A stretch of 50,149 nucleotides of DNA from Acidimicrobiaceae bacterium (GTDB taxonomy: Bacteria; Actinomycetota; Acidimicrobiia; Acidimicrobiales; RAAP-2), in contig JAOBWI010000061.1 in assembly GCA_025463285.1 (NCBI GenBank), positions 1-50,149 of the forward strand, given 5' to 3'. Below the pieces are notes generated by a model. The model saw only the letters and a program-made list of their open reading frames with translations. It was not told the origin of the DNA and ran no database searches. Of this stretch, positions 34,761-44,439 are shown piece after piece. The position numbers were made by a program, and so were the translations under genes. Numbering within the stretch: the first letter of the stretch is position 1; the number at the start of each line of letters is the position of its first letter.

Positions 34761-37442
34761 TTAGTTGGTTGCGAGCTGACGCAGAACGAAGTTCAACACG
34801 CCACCGTGGCGGTAGTACTCGGCCTCGGTCGGAGTATCGATGCGGAGCCGTACCTCAAAGTTGAAGGTCTCCCCGCTGGTGCGCGTCACGCGCACGTTGA
34901 CCTTCGGCACCGTGACGCCCCGATTGAGTGGCGCCAGTCCGGTGATGTCGTAGACCTCGGTCCCATCTAGCCCCAGGCTCTGCGCGCTGTCGCCCGGCAG
35001 GAACTGCAGGGGCAAGACGCCCATCCCCACCAAGTTGGAACGGTGAATCCTTTCGAAGCTCTCCACCAGCACGGCGCGGATGCCGAGCAACTTCGTACCC
35101 TTGGCGGCCCAGTCACGACTCGAACCGGTGCCGTACTCTTTGCCGCCGATGACAATGAGCGGAGTGCCTTCTTGCTCGTAGGCCATCGCCGCGTCGAAGA
35201 TCGACATGGGCTCGCCGTCGGGCAGTTTCACCGTGACGCCGCCTTCGGTGCCCGGCGCCATCAGGTTGCGAATGCGCACGTTGGCGAACGTTCCACGCAC
35301 CATGACCTGGTGGTTACCGCGCCGGGTGCCGTAACTGTTGAAGTCGTGGGGGTCGACGCCGCAGTCGATGAGATACTTGCCGGCCGGACCATTCGCGCGA
35401 ATACTGCCGGCCGGGGAGATGTGGTCGGTGGTGACCGAGTCTCCGAGCCGCGCCAAGACGCGCGCGCCGACGACGTCCGCGACGTCGCCCGGGGTCATCT
35501 GGAGTCCCTCAAAGTACGGCGGCAACTTCACGTAGGTAGATGACGGCTCCCAGCTGTAGGTCTCTTCGGTGGTGGTGGGCACGGCCTGCCAGCGTTCGTC
35601 ACCGCCGAAGGCACTGGCGTATCGCTGTTTGAACATCTCGGCCGAGATCGAGGCGCGTACCGCCTGCGCCACGTCGGCGTCACTGGGCCACAGGTCGGCC
35701 AAGAACACGGGCTGTCCCTCGCGATCGGTGCCGAGTGGTTCGCTGGACAGATCGATATCGATCGTGCCGGCCAAGGCGTAGGCCACCACCAAGGGCGGAC
35801 TGGCCAGAAAGTTCTGCTTTACGTCGGGATGAATACGGCCTTCGAAGTTGCGATTTCCCGAGAGCACGGAGACGACGCAGAGGTCGTGCTCGTTCACGGC
35901 GTCCGAGACACCGTCGAGCAGGGGACCGGTGTTGCCGATACAGGTGGTGCAGCCGTAGCCGGCTAAGTAGAAACCGAGTTGATCGAGCGAATCGATGAGT
36001 TGGGCCCGCTCGAGGTAGTCGGTCACGACGCGACTGCCGGGTGCGAGCGAGGTCTTCACCCACGGCTTCACGCTGAGTCCGCGCTCGACGGCCTTCTTCG
36101 CCACCAGGCCCGCCGCTACCATGACGGCCGGGTTGGAGGTATTGGTGCACGACGTAATGGCGGCGACCACGACCGCGCCGTCACGCAAGTGTTCGGCCGC
36201 CTCGACGCCGTGCACCTCAATGGGCTCACGACCGAGGGCCTCGCGAAAGGCGCCTCGCGCGCCCGAGAGTGATACGCGATCTTGTGGTCGCTTCGGTCCC
36301 GCGAGGCTGGGCTCGACGGTGGCGAGATCCAGTTCGACGTACTCGGAGTAGACCGGCTCGGGGGCGTGCTCGTGATGCCACACCCCCTGGGCCTTGGCGT
36401 ACGCCTCGACCAGATCGAGCTGCTGTGCGGGTCGTCCGGTGAAGGCCAAATAGTCCAGTGTGACCTGGTCGATCGGAAAGATAGTGCACGTGGCCCCGTA
36501 CTCGGGCGACATATTGCCGATGGTGGCGCGCGTCTCGAGGGAGAGCGCCTTGACCCCCGGCCCGTAGGCTTCGACGAACTTGCCGACCACGCCGTGTTGT
36601 CGTAGGAGTTGGGAGATCGTGAGTACCACGTCGGTGGCCGTCACACCTTCGCGGGTGGCGCCCACTAGTCGTAGTCCCACCACGGGTGGAATCAACATCG
36701 AGGCGGGCTGGCCGAGCATGCCAGCCTCGGCTTCAATGCCGCCGACGCCCCAGCCGAGTACGCCGAGCCCGTTGATCATGGTGGTGTGTGAGTCGGTGCC
36801 GACGACGGTGTCGAAGTAGGCCACGCCTTCGAGCTCGAAGACGACCCGGCCCAGGTGCTCGAGATTCACCTGATGACAGATCCCCATGCCCGGAGGCACC
36901 ACGCGGAACTGCTGGAACGAACTCTGAGCCCACTTCAAAAAGGTGTAGCGCTCGATGTTGCGCTCGTACTCAATCGCGACGTTCTCGTCGTAGCTGGTGG
37001 CGGTCCCGGACCGCTCCAGTATGACCGAGTGGTCGATCACCAGCTCGACGGGGACCAGAGGATTGATTCTCTTCGCCTCGCTGCCGAGGGTCACCATCGC
37101 GTCACGCATGGCGGCCAAGTCGACCACGGCCGGCACGCCGGTGAGGTCTTGCATTAAGACGCGCGCGGGGGTGAAGGCAATCTCGCGCGCGTCCTCGCCG
37201 GCCGCTTCGCCGTGCCCCGAGGGCTTCTCCGCCCAACGGGCCAACGCTTCGATGTCCTCGGCGGTCACTTTGACGCCGTCTTCTTGGCGCAACAGATTTT
37301 CCAGCAAGACCTTGATGGAGTAAGGGAGACGCTCGACACCGAAGGACGCTAAGCGCTCGGCCTGGAGCGAATAGAACGTCAGCGAGCGCCCGTTAACGTC
37401 CAGAGTGCTCTTGGAATGAAATGAGTTAAGTGAAGAGTCCAT
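34761..37442 (-). CDS. acnA: Aconitate hydratase A
   Basis: An 893-residue AcnA/IRP-type aconitase that interconverts citrate and isocitrate in the TCA cycle. The [4Fe-4S] cluster cysteines are in [14 protein letters not shown] and in [14 protein letters not shown] (two Cys). [20 protein letters not shown] and [15 protein letters not shown] are further active-site segments, and the swivel domain occupies the last 220 residues. ATG 37442 is preferred to 37475 because the protein then begins like other AcnA proteins ([13 protein letters not shown]). It is divergent from argS across 57 bp. Confidence 0.97.
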   Translation of the reverse strand: MDSSLNSFHSKSTLDVNGRSLTFYSLQAERLASFGVERLPYSIKVLLENLLRQEDGVKVTAEDIEALARWAEKPSGHGEAAGEDAREIAFTPARVLMQDLTGVPAVVDLAAMRDAMVTLGSEAKRINPLVPVELVIDHSVILERSGTATSYDENVAIEYERNIERYTFLKWAQSSFQQFRVVPPGMGICHQVNLEHLGRVVFELEGVAYFDTVVGTDSHTTMINGLGVLGWGVGGIEAEAGMLGQPASMLIPPVVGLRLVGATREGVTATDVVLTISQLLRQHGVVGKFVEAYGPGVKALSLETRATIGNMSPEYGATCTIFPIDQVTLDYLAFTGRPAQQLDLVEAYAKAQGVWHHEHAPEPVYSEYVELDLATVEPSLAGPKRPQDRVSLSGARGAFREALGREPIEVHGVEAAEHLRDGAVVVAAITSCTNTSNPAVMVAAGLVAKKAVERGLSVKPWVKTSLAPGSRVVTDYLERAQLIDSLDQLGFYLAGYGCTTCIGNTGPLLDGVSDAVNEHDLCVVSVLSGNRNFEGRIHPDVKQNFLASPPLVVAYALAGTIDIDLSSEPLGTDREGQPVFLADLWPSDADVAQAVRASISAEMFKQRYASAFGGDERWQAVPTTTEETYSWEPSSTYVKLPPYFEGLQMTPGDVADVVGARVLARLGDSVTTDHISPAGSIRANGPAGKYLIDCGVDPHDFNSYGTRRGNHQVMVRGTFANVRIRNLMAPGTEGGVTVKLPDGEPMSIFDAAMAYEQEGTPLIVIGGKEYGTGSSRDWAAKGTKLLGIRAVLVESFERIHRSNLVGMGVLPLQFLPGDSAQSLGLDGTEVYDITGLAPLNRGVTVPKVNVRVTRTSGETFNFEVRLRIDTPTEAEYYRHGGVLNFVLRQLATN

Positions 37443-37499
37443 GACCCCATTCTGCCGCGTTTTTCTCTCCGTCAAATCTGGGTCCGTCGTGAGGACGAC

Positions 37500-39242
37500 G
37501 TGTCAGATGCGAGACTCGTACTCGTGACGTCGACTTACGAAACGCTGCGCTCTCGCCTCCAGAGCGCGTTCGACACTCTGGAGGTCGGTGCTGATCCCGT
37601 TCTTCGCACCTCGGAGAGGGGTGACTACCAAGCGAACGGCGTCATGGCGCTGGCCAAGCGCCTCGGACGATCCCCCCGCGAGGTGGCCGAGATTGTCGTC
37701 GACGCCGTTGATCTCACCGACGTCGCGACCGTGGAGATCGCCGGACCGGGATTCTTAAATCTCACCGTGCAGCCCGTGTTTCTCGACGCTCAGTTGCGAA
37801 ATCTGTCCCACGACCCACGACTCGGCCTCGCGCCGGTCGCCGAAGCGCTTCGGGTGATCATTGACTACTCGGCACCCAATGTCGCCAAAGAGATGCACGT
37901 AGGGCACCTGCGCTCCACGGTGATTGGCGACGCCCTGGCGCGCATGTATCGCTTTGGCGGACATCAGGTGATTGCCCGCAACCACGTGGGCGACTGGGGT
38001 ACAAACTTCGGGATGTTGATTGAACATCTGCTCGATGTGGGCGACGAGGGCGCCGCGTCGACCTTATCGATCGGCGACCTCGATGAGTTCTACCGGGCGG
38101 CGCGGGTGAAGTTCGATAGTGATGACGCCTTCAAGGGCCGTAGTCGCACTCGCGTTGTGGCCTTGCAAAGCGGGGACCCCGAAACGCTTCGACTCTGGCA
38201 CGTGCTCGTGAATCAGTCGATCGCGTACTTCAGTGAGGTGTACCGCAAGCTCGACGTGACGCTCACCGCCCAAGACGTTGTCGGTGAGTCCTACTACAAC
38301 GACAAGCTCGCCGACGTGGTTCGCGATCTCGACGCGATAGGTCTTCTCGTCGAAAGTGAAGGGGCTCTGTGCGTCTTTCCCGAGGGATTTCAGAATCGCG
38401 AAGGTGAGCCCCTGCCACTCATCGTGCAGAAGAGTGACGACGGTTTTGGCTACGCCGCGTCCGACTTGGCCGCGCTGCGTGATCGAGTCGACATACTCAA
38501 GGGTGACGAGTTGCTGTACGTGGTGGGCGCCCCGCAGGTACAGCACCTCGAGATGGTCTTCGCGGTGGCCCGCATGGCTGGATGGTTGCCCGATCGCGTG
38601 CGATGCGAGCAGGTGGTCTTTGGCAACGTACTGGGCACCGACCACAAGATGTTTAAGTCGCGCGCCGGTGAGACCGTGAAACTCGTCAGTCTCGTGGATG
38701 AAGCCGTCGAGCGAGCGTTCGTGATTCTCGACGAGCGAGGTACCGATCTCGACGGGGACGCCAAGTACCTCCTGGCCGAGCAGATCGCGCGCGCCGCGAT
38801 TAAGTACGCGGACCTGTCGACCGAACGTCAACACGACTACGTCTTCGATCTCGATCGCATGATCGCCTTCGAGGGCGATACCGGTCCCTACTTGCAGTAC
38901 GCGCACGCCCGCCTGCGATCTATCTTTCGTCGGTCCGGCGACGAGTGGCAGGCTGGTAACGCCCACTTCGCCCTCGAAGCCACGGCCGAACGAAATCTGG
39001 CTCTCGGACTCCTCGGGTTACCCGAAGCGTTTTTCACGTCGCTGGGTGCGTTGCAGCCTCATCGACTCTGCACGTATCTTTTCGATCTGGCCCAACGATT
39101 TACTTCGTTCTACGATGCCTGCCCCGTTCTCTCGAGTGAAGGTGCTCTGCGCGAGGAGCGTCTCGCGCTCTGTGACTTGACGGCGAGAACCCTCAAACTG
39201 GGTCTCGGGGTGTTGGGTATCGACGCTCCCGAGCAGATGTAG
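37500..39242 (+). CDS. argS: Arginyl-tRNA synthetase
   Basis: A 580-residue class I synthetase of normal length. The N-terminal Add-1-type domain (residues 1-110) is followed by [20 protein letters not shown], in which HVGH is the HIGH motif (about residues 134-137). [12 protein letters not shown] near residue 383 replaces KMSKS, as is usual in bacterial ArgS. The C-terminal anticodon domain contains [15 protein letters not shown]. It charges tRNA-Arg. GTG 37500 follows GAGG with 5-nt spacing. No argS paralog or lysA partner lies nearby; the next gene is the NDMA-dependent alcohol dehydrogenase. Confidence 0.97.
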   Translation: MSDARLVLVTSTYETLRSRLQSAFDTLEVGADPVLRTSERGDYQANGVMALAKRLGRSPREVAEIVVDAVDLTDVATVEIAGPGFLNLTVQPVFLDAQLRNLSHDPRLGLAPVAEALRVIIDYSAPNVAKEMHVGHLRSTVIGDALARMYRFGGHQVIARNHVGDWGTNFGMLIEHLLDVGDEGAASTLSIGDLDEFYRAARVKFDSDDAFKGRSRTRVVALQSGDPETLRLWHVLVNQSIAYFSEVYRKLDVTLTAQDVVGESYYNDKLADVVRDLDAIGLLVESEGALCVFPEGFQNREGEPLPLIVQKSDDGFGYAASDLAALRDRVDILKGDELLYVVGAPQVQHLEMVFAVARMAGWLPDRVRCEQVVFGNVLGTDHKMFKSRAGETVKLVSLVDEAVERAFVILDERGTDLDGDAKYLLAEQIARAAIKYADLSTERQHDYVFDLDRMIAFEGDTGPYLQYAHARLRSIFRRSGDEWQAGNAHFALEATAERNLALGLLGLPEAFFTSLGALQPHRLCTYLFDLAQRFTSFYDACPVLSSEGALREERLALCDLTARTLKLGLGVLGIDAPEQM

Positions 39243-39311
39243 ATGGCCGACGTTGATCGGTAGGTAAAGTGCGTTCGGCGGCCGGTGGCCGGTGAGTTGG
39301 TGGGGAACCAA

Positions 39312-40463
39312 ATGCAAGTAAGAGCCGCAATCGTCAGTGAGTTGAACGGCCCCTGGCACACAGCAGACGTCACCATCGATGAGCCCCACGCCAACGAAGT
39401 CAAAGTCAAGATGTCCTTTGCCGGGATGTGTCACTCGGATGAACACGTGCGCAACGGCGACATGATTCCCGAGGCCGCGATGACCGAGATGTTGATCGGT
39501 CGTCGTGAGATCTACCCGGTTATTGGGGGACACGAGGGCGCGGGCGTCGTCGAGTCGGTGGGTGCGAACGTGACGAGCGTGGCGCCGGGCGATCACGTCG
39601 CGGTGTCCTTCATTCCCTCGTGCGGACGTTGCGAGTACTGTGCCTCCGGTCGTCAGTACATCTGCGACCTGGGTTCGCACACCTTGATGGGTCCCATGAT
39701 CTCCGATGGCACCTGGCGCCACCACCTGGGCGACGTGACGGTAAATCGTATGTGCCAACTGGGAACCTTCGCCGACTACATCGTGGTGCACGAGGCCTCG
39801 GTCATCCGCATCGATCCCTGGTACGACCTTCGCGCGGCGGCCCTGATCTCGTGCGGTATCTCGACGGGCTTTGGCTCGGCCGTGACTCGAGGCGGCGCCA
39901 AACCCGGCGACACGGTCGCGGTCATTGGCTGTGGCGGCGTCGGATCTGGCGCGATTCAAGGGGCGGTGCACGCCGGTGCGCGGGCGGTTATAGCCATTGA
40001 CACCAATCAGTCCAAGGTCGAGCGCGCACTCAAGATCGGCGCGACGCACGGCGCCGCGACCACGCGAGACGCGGCCTTCACTATCCTTCCGGAGCTAACC
40101 AGCGGCAAGAACTGCGACGTGACGATCATCACGGTCGGAACGCTGACGGGGGAGCTCGTCGAGCAGGCGCGTGGCATCACCGCCAAGGGCGGCGTGATCG
40201 TGGTCACGTCCATCGCACCGTCTCAACAGCGCGCGGTGGAGCTCAATGTCTTCATGCTCTCCATGATGAATCAAGAGTTGCGCGGAACGGTTTTCGGTTC
40301 CGAGAGTCCTCGAGTTCAGATCCCTCGACTACTTCGCCTTCATCACGAAGGTAAGTTGCACGTCGACGACCTCATCACCGAGGAGTACACCCTGGACAAC
40401 GTGCAACAGGGATACGACGACTTGGCATCCGGGAAAAATGTGCGGGGCATCGTTCGCTTCTAG
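39312..40463 (+). CDS. NDMA-dependent (nicotinoprotein) alcohol dehydrogenase, mycofactocin-linked
   Basis: A 383-residue zinc alcohol dehydrogenase of the TIGR03989/Mno type. The catalytic zinc site includes AGMCHSDEH (Cys about 40) and GGHEGAGVV. The structural zinc comes from the four-Cys loop CGRCEYCASGRQYIC. The Rossmann motif is GCGGVGSGAIQGA. The segment HTLMGPMISDGTWRHHLGD is typical of the NDMA-dependent group. These enzymes hold NAD(H) so tightly that they need another redox carrier, in mycobacteria mycofactocin. The mft genes start 3.6 kb downstream. ATG 39312 is chosen because the protein then begins at the GroES-like fold. Confidence 0.9.
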   Translation: MQVRAAIVSELNGPWHTADVTIDEPHANEVKVKMSFAGMCHSDEHVRNGDMIPEAAMTEMLIGRREIYPVIGGHEGAGVVESVGANVTSVAPGDHVAVSFIPSCGRCEYCASGRQYICDLGSHTLMGPMISDGTWRHHLGDVTVNRMCQLGTFADYIVVHEASVIRIDPWYDLRAAALISCGISTGFGSAVTRGGAKPGDTVAVIGCGGVGSGAIQGAVHAGARAVIAIDTNQSKVERALKIGATHGAATTRDAAFTILPELTSGKNCDVTIITVGTLTGELVEQARGITAKGGVIVVTSIAPSQQRAVELNVFMLSMMNQELRGTVFGSESPRVQIPRLLRLHHEGKLHVDDLITEEYTLDNVQQGYDDLASGKNVRGIVRF

Positions 40464-40610
40464 GGGTCGGTAGCTAACGTCAGTGGTCCGTCGTCGAGCG
40501 GCGGTGTCGCAAGCCTTCAAAATTGCGCACCTTAGTTGTTTGCGAGTCTGGTTTCGCGGTGTTGAAGAAGCCTGAAGCTTAATTGGAGTCTCGTTGCGTG
40601 CAAGTCAATT

Positions 40611-40646
40611 GGGTGGGACCTGATCGCCAAGAGCGTTCTACCACCC
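40611..40646. terminator. Possible hairpin between convergent genes
   Basis: GGGTGG at 40611-40616 pairs perfectly with CCACCC at 40641-40646, enclosing about 24 bases. It lies in the 220-bp gap between the convergent alcohol dehydrogenase and azoreductase genes. No T-run follows on either strand, so an intrinsic terminator is only one possibility. I see no gene in the rest of this gap. Confidence 0.3.
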
Positions 40647-40683
40647 CAACGTCATCGGACGTTTCCCATGAGTGCAACGCCGT

Positions 40684-41346
40684 TCAATCCACGTGGTTGA
40701 TGTCCGTCGGCGACGGGACGGCCACCAAGTGGCGACCTATTTCTTCAGCTTCGCGTTTGGCCGAGACGCGCATATCTTCAGCCATAGCCTTGAACTCATC
40801 GAGCGCGGGATTGACGCCGACAAGAGTGAACTCCAGCTCAACTGTCTGCAGGTCAAGGCCCCACACGTCAATGAGAATTCGCTTGATCCATCCTGTCGAG
40901 TGGTCCCATCCTTCGCGCGGTGTACCGGCTCCGTAGGCGCCTCCACGGACAAACACCGCTACGGCGTGTCGACCCTGCAGGGCTGGCACCAGTCGCTGCT
41001 GCTGCGTAATCATGACATCGACCCAGGTCTTGAAGTGCTCGGAGACGCCGAAGTTGTACAGAGGGATGGCAAATAGCAGGGAGTCGGCGTTCAGTACTTC
41101 GTCAGCGAGTGCGGCCGCTTCGAGAGCCGCGTCTCGCTGTGCGTCACTGCGATCACCCTCGGGCAACTGGCTGCCCGTCACTGCGAGAGGCCAGAGGGTG
41201 GAGGCCAGGGGGTGAAGGCCTATGTCGCGCCGAACGATCTCTACGTCGGGATTCTCTTCTCGCCACGTGGCTTGGACGATGTCGGCCATGGCGCGGCTGT
41301 GAGAGCCCTCGTCACGAATACTGGCGTCAAGGCGGAAGAGAGACAT
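40684..41346 (-). CDS. FMN-dependent NADH-azoreductase/quinone reductase (AzoR-like)
   Basis: A 220-residue flavodoxin-2 fold enzyme. The N-terminus LFRLDASIRDEGSHSRAMAD is the FMN-phosphate loop, FAIPLYNFGVSEHFKTWVD (about residues 92-110) is the conserved flavin/dimer segment, and FVRGGAYGAGTPREGWDH follows. It would reduce quinones and azo compounds with two electrons, a thiol/quinone stress defence. ATG 41346 is fixed by AGGAG at 41352-41356 (5 nt upstream). A perfect TATAAT lies 27 nt upstream of the start. It is divergent from a YodB-like regulator. Confidence 0.88.
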   Translation of the reverse strand: MSLFRLDASIRDEGSHSRAMADIVQATWREENPDVEIVRRDIGLHPLASTLWPLAVTGSQLPEGDRSDAQRDAALEAAALADEVLNADSLLFAIPLYNFGVSEHFKTWVDVMITQQQRLVPALQGRHAVAVFVRGGAYGAGTPREGWDHSTGWIKRILIDVWGLDLQTVELEFTLVGVNPALDEFKAMAEDMRVSAKREAEEIGRHLVAVPSPTDINHVD

Positions 41347-41372
41347 GTGAACTCCTAGGTAGGGGAACTCAC
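41347..41372. promoter_or_regulatory. Imperfect inverted repeat in the azoR leader
   Basis: GTGAACTCC at 41347-41355 faces GGAACTCAC at 41364-41372; 7 of 9 positions are complementary. It covers the azoR Shine-Dalgarno, so it could be an operator or a leader hairpin. The two arms are also direct repeats of GAACTC. Confidence 0.35.
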
Positions 41373-41383
41373 ATTATATATGT
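41371..41383 (-). promoter_or_regulatory. azoR promoter -10 with overlapping palindrome
   Basis: On the minus strand a perfect TATAAT occupies 41378-41373. It sits inside ACAT-N5-ATGT (41371-41383), a palindrome that a repressor could use to block RNA polymerase. No good -35 is visible at 16-18 nt, which would suit an activator-independent but tightly repressed or extended promoter. The divergent YodB-like protein is the natural candidate regulator. Confidence 0.5.
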
Positions 41384-41438
41384 AACTTCTAAAAGCAAAG
41401 TTGCTCAGAGGAAAACAGCGAATGGTACGCTAAAGGGT

Positions 41439-41819
41439 GTGAAATCACTGGCCAAAGAGGCCCCACAGGACCACGATGTGACAAGCGGCGCGTGCGCCCG
41501 GGCTTCGCAAGCCTGTGACGAGGCGTTGGTTCGGGCCTTTCAAATCCTGGGGAAGCGTTGGAGCGGCGTCATTTTGGGCACCCTCGCGAACGGGACGTTG
41601 GGATTCGCTGAACTGAGGCGCCAAGTCATTGGCATCAGCGATTCGGTGCTGGCCGAACGTCTGGTCGAGCTGCACACGGCCGGACTCGTCGAACGCGACG
41701 TGCGGCCCGGCCCTCCGGTATCGGTGACGTATCAACTGTCCGGCGGCGGTGCGGCGCTCGTACCCGCCCTGCACGCCCTCAGCGCGTGGGCGTTGGGGAA
41801 TCTCCCGAGCGCTCAGTAG
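41439..41819 (+). CDS. HxlR/DUF24-family regulator, YodB-like redox sensor
   Basis: A 126-residue winged-helix regulator. [20 protein letters not shown] (about residues 34-53) and [20 protein letters not shown] closely resemble Bacillus YodB (GKRWNGLII, MLAERLKEL). Cys26 (Cys13 if translation begins at GTG 41478) aligns within one residue of YodB Cys6, the thiol switch; an extra Cys19 lies nearby. YodB controls the azoreductase azoR1 and responds to quinones and diamide. The same partner type is divergent here across 92 bp. The start is uncertain: GTG 41439 has AAAGGG only 1-2 nt upstream, whereas GTG 41478 has AGGA at 7 nt. Confidence 0.85.
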   Translation: MKSLAKEAPQDHDVTSGACARASQACDEALVRAFQILGKRWSGVILGTLANGTLGFAELRRQVIGISDSVLAERLVELHTAGLVERDVRPGPPVSVTYQLSGGGAALVPALHALSAWALGNLPSAQ

Positions 41820-41821
41820 CC

Positions 41822-42487
41822 GTGGCGCTCGCGTTCGAGACACCGATCTTGTGCGGCGACATGGTCCGACTAGAGGCGCTGAGCTACGAACACGCTGACG
41901 CCCTGTTTCTCGCCGCCAACGAGGATCGTTCGGCGTACTACTACACGTCTGTTCCTTCGTCGCGCGACGACGTGGCCTCGTACGTGGAAGGACTCTTGCG
42001 ATCCTGGCGCAACGGCGAGATCGTGCCCTTCGTTCAGATCGACGCTCACCGTGGTCGGGTTGTGGGCGTCACGCGGTACATGACGATTCGTCGCGCGGCC
42101 CTCGAGTTAGCACCCTTCGCGGTGGAGATCGGCGGGACTTGGTTGGCGGCGTCCGCTCAGCGAACGGGCATTAATACCGAGACGAAATACCTTCTGCTGA
42201 GCCACGCCTTTGAGGTGCTGGGCGTCGGAAGGGTCGACCTGAAAACCGATGCTCGCAACGATCGTTCGCGTAACGCCATCGCGCGCATCGGAGCTACCTT
42301 GGAGGGCGTCCTTCGACACTGGCAGCCCTCTCTGGTTCCTGGCGAAGAAGGGCTTTTGCGCGACTCGGCGCTCTACTCCATTCTCGATACAGAGTGGCCC
42401 GAGGTTCGCGAACATCTGAGAACTCGGGTGGCGAATGCTCCTTGTCCACACCGTAAGAGCCAGGTCGAGAGGCGACCTTTCGTTTGA
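41822..42487 (+). CDS. GNAT acetyltransferase, RimJ/RimL type
   Basis: A 221-residue GNAT N-acetyltransferase of the Acetyltransf_3 group. It contains [19 protein letters not shown] at the start, [28 protein letters not shown] (acetyl-CoA loop region) and [20 protein letters not shown] with the LEGVLRHW finish, which is typical of the RimJ/RimL/SpeG-like fold. It would acetylate a protein N-terminus or a small amine. GTG 41822 starts 2 nt after the HxlR stop, so the two are probably co-transcribed. The target is unknown. It faces mftF tail-to-tail. Confidence 0.87.
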   Translation: MALAFETPILCGDMVRLEALSYEHADALFLAANEDRSAYYYTSVPSSRDDVASYVEGLLRSWRNGEIVPFVQIDAHRGRVVGVTRYMTIRRAALELAPFAVEIGGTWLAASAQRTGINTETKYLLLSHAFEVLGVGRVDLKTDARNDRSRNAIARIGATLEGVLRHWQPSLVPGEEGLLRDSALYSILDTEWPEVREHLRTRVANAPCPHRKSQVERRPFV

Positions 42488-42512
42488 AAGTCGGCCCGAC
42501 GGAGTGAATGCC

Positions 42513-43976
42513 TTAGAAGCTGGAGAAGCCACCGGCTCGGGGCAGACCAAGTACTTCGCCCCAACGCAGTGAGGACTTCGTAATGTGTGGCGTCAGCGCG
42601 CGCAGTGACTTAGAACGCCACGCGCCCTGCGCGACTCCGACTCCGTAGGCCAAATCGTCGGCGAGCGCGAGGGGCACATCACCGGCGTGAAAGCGACGAT
42701 GACGCCAGCGCCAGGCGGTGCCGATAAGGAAGAGAGTCAGTGCGCGTCGGCGAAGGCGAGGATGAATCGCCGCGAGCAGCAGACCCACCCCGAAGGTGCG
42801 AGCGCAGGCCCGGGCGAGTGGTCCGCCGGCGCGCACCATGTTGCGAGTCACCACCACGTTGGCCACGTACTCGGGATCGTCCTCCCCGTCAAAGAATTGT
42901 TCGCGCGCGTGTTGGCGAGCACTTCGCACTACGCGCGCGCCGAGCGCTGGCTGTCCGAGCAGAACCGACGTCCAGGCCAGCAGGGTCCAGGGATCGGCTC
43001 GTAAAGGAGCGAGACGACTCCCATGACGTTTGGCGAGTTCTCCCGTGGACGCTCCGTACTCTCGGCGCTGGCGCCACCATCTCTTCCATGACGCTCGAGC
43101 GTGATGCGTGACCACGACGTCGGCGTCGTAGCGCACCAACCAACCCTGATCGACGAGCCGCCACACCAGATCGACGTCTTCTCCGACCCGAAGCGTCTCG
43201 TCAAAGCCACTCCCAAACGCCGTGCGACGCACCATGAGACAGGCGCTCGGCACGTAACTCACCACTCCGCCCGGCACCACCAGCGCGCTGCGATCTCCCA
43301 TGTCGAGCGGGGAAAACTCCACTTCGAAGCGTTCGCGCCACGTCGGTCCGCCGGCACCGCGAACACGCGGGGCCGCGGCCGCGACGAGAGGATCGACGAA
43401 CGCGCGAGCGAGCTCTTCGGCCGCGACGCGCGGGTCCGCCATCACCACATCCACGTCGATAAACCAGAGAAGATCGCGAGACGTCACTCGGGCCGCGGCG
43501 TTGCGCGCACCGGCTGGCCCCGTGTTGTCATGGAGGCGAACCAAGATGGCGCCGTGATCGTGGGCGCAGCGGGCGACCGCGTCAGCGTCCAGAGAACCGT
43601 CGTCGGTGATCGTGACGTGAAAACCGTCTAGTTGGGAAAGAAGTGCCGCCAGTGCGTCCACGTTGTCAACGACGGGCACGACCACGTCGATGGCCTCGAC
43701 GTCGAGCACGCCGGTCGAGGTGAATCGCGGCCGAAGGAGACCTTGTTGGACCAGGGTACGCGCGAAGCGTCCCTCTCCCGCTCCGACGACGCCACCCCCG
43801 CGCCACTTCTCGGCGAGGGCCCGTGAAGGTCCCCTGAGTCGCAAAAGTCGCCAGGGACTGCCTCCACTCAAGAGATCGCGATCGATGAACTCGGCGCGAT
43901 CGTCCAGTTCGACGGCGGTACCTTCTGGGATCGGGGCGTCGGCGGGTGGCATCGCGGCGGGCAACGGATCGTTCAC
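42513..43976 (-). CDS. mftF: Mycofactocin glycosyltransferase MftF
   Basis: A 487-residue family 2 glycosyltransferase that extends beta-1,4-glucan chains on mycofactocin. After a 100-residue N-terminus typical of MftF (FARTLVQQGLLRPRF) comes the GT-A domain: DVVVPVVDNVDALAALL, VTITDDGSLD, GPAGARNAAA and the DxD in LLWFIDVDVV (about residues 170-179). GEDVDLVWRLVDQGW is the acceptor-side ED motif, followed by WKRWWRQRREYG. A hydrophobic C-terminal region (residues 385-420) suggests membrane association. It starts with GTG 43976 and is divergent from mftA across 72 bp; in mycobacteria mftF is downstream of mftE on the same strand. Confidence 0.92.
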   Translation of the reverse strand: MNDPLPAAMPPADAPIPEGTAVELDDRAEFIDRDLLSGGSPWRLLRLRGPSRALAEKWRGGGVVGAGEGRFARTLVQQGLLRPRFTSTGVLDVEAIDVVVPVVDNVDALAALLSQLDGFHVTITDDGSLDADAVARCAHDHGAILVRLHDNTGPAGARNAAARVTSRDLLWFIDVDVVMADPRVAAEELARAFVDPLVAAAAPRVRGAGGPTWRERFEVEFSPLDMGDRSALVVPGGVVSYVPSACLMVRRTAFGSGFDETLRVGEDVDLVWRLVDQGWLVRYDADVVVTHHARASWKRWWRQRREYGASTGELAKRHGSRLAPLRADPWTLLAWTSVLLGQPALGARVVRSARQHAREQFFDGEDDPEYVANVVVTRNMVRAGGPLARACARTFGVGLLLAAIHPRLRRRALTLFLIGTAWRWRHRRFHAGDVPLALADDLAYGVGVAQGAWRSKSLRALTPHITKSSLRWGEVLGLPRAGGFSSF

Positions 43977-44048
43977 GCGCCGAGTCTTTCACGATCGAGC
44001 TCGACCACCTCGTACGCGTGGCAGAATTGGACTTATCGAGGAGGAACA

Positions 44049-44156
44049 GTGTTGCCGGACACGCAGATCGTTCACGAGAGTACCGAGGTACTGGGAATAG
44101 CTGAAGAACTCCTGGTTGAAGAGGTGTCCATCGACGGACTCTGCGGTGTCTACTAG
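44049..44156 (+). CDS. mftA: Mycofactocin precursor peptide MftA
   Basis: A 35-residue peptide whose last residues are VSIDGLCGVY, the diagnostic C-terminus of MftA (usually IDGMCGVY). The final Val-Tyr pair is what MftC decarboxylates and crosslinks; after release it becomes the redox-active AHDP and then premycofactocin. Upstream residues (HESTEVLGIAEELLVEE) form the acidic leader recognised by MftB. AGGAGG at 44039-44044 precedes GTG 44049 by 4 nt and TTG 44052 by 7 nt, so either could be the start. The stop lies 11 nt inside mftB. At this length it is easily missed by gene callers. Confidence 0.95.
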   Translation: MLPDTQIVHESTEVLGIAEELLVEEVSIDGLCGVY

Positions 44157-44439
44157 GTCGAGCCTCGCGACGACATCTACATTTGACGCTTCGTCCCACT
44201 GGGAGTTGAGCTCCGCCGTGTCGTTGCGAGACGAAGAGTTTGGGGCGTTGGCCTATCACCACGGGAACCGCCGCCTGGTCTTCTTGAAGTCGCGCGACCT
44301 GGTGAACCTCGTGCGCCAGCTCAGCGAATACGACAGTGCCCAAAAGGCGCTGGACGCGCTGATCGACGCTCGCGAACACGAGCGCTATCTCGTGGCACTC
44401 TCCTCGCTGGCCTCCTCGGAGTTGCTCCGTGGTGGCTGA
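44146..44439 (+). CDS. mftB: Mycofactocin chaperone MftB (PqqD-like)
   Basis: A 97-residue PqqD-like RiPP recognition element that binds the MftA leader and presents it to MftC. The sequence HWELSSAVSLRDEEFGALAY followed by HGNRRLVFLKSRDLVNLVRQ (about residues 22-62) is the conserved MftB core. GTG 44146 lies inside the last codons of mftA (11-nt overlap) and its TGA overlaps mftC by 11 nt. A further upstream ATG at 44116 would extend it into mftA and gives an atypical N-terminus. Confidence 0.92.
   Translation: MSTRSSLATTSTFDASSHWELSSAVSLRDEEFGALAYHHGNRRLVFLKSRDLVNLVRQLSEYDSAQKALDALIDAREHERYLVALSSLASSELLRGG

Noticed and set aside
38064..38966. 300-codon open frame antisense to argS
   Set aside because: It is covered by conserved ArgS coding sequence and has no motif.
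39018..40049. 343-codon open frame opposite argS and the alcohol dehydrogenase gene
   Set aside because: It spans two clear genes on the other strand and has a low-complexity, His/Arg-rich composition; a GC-bias shadow.
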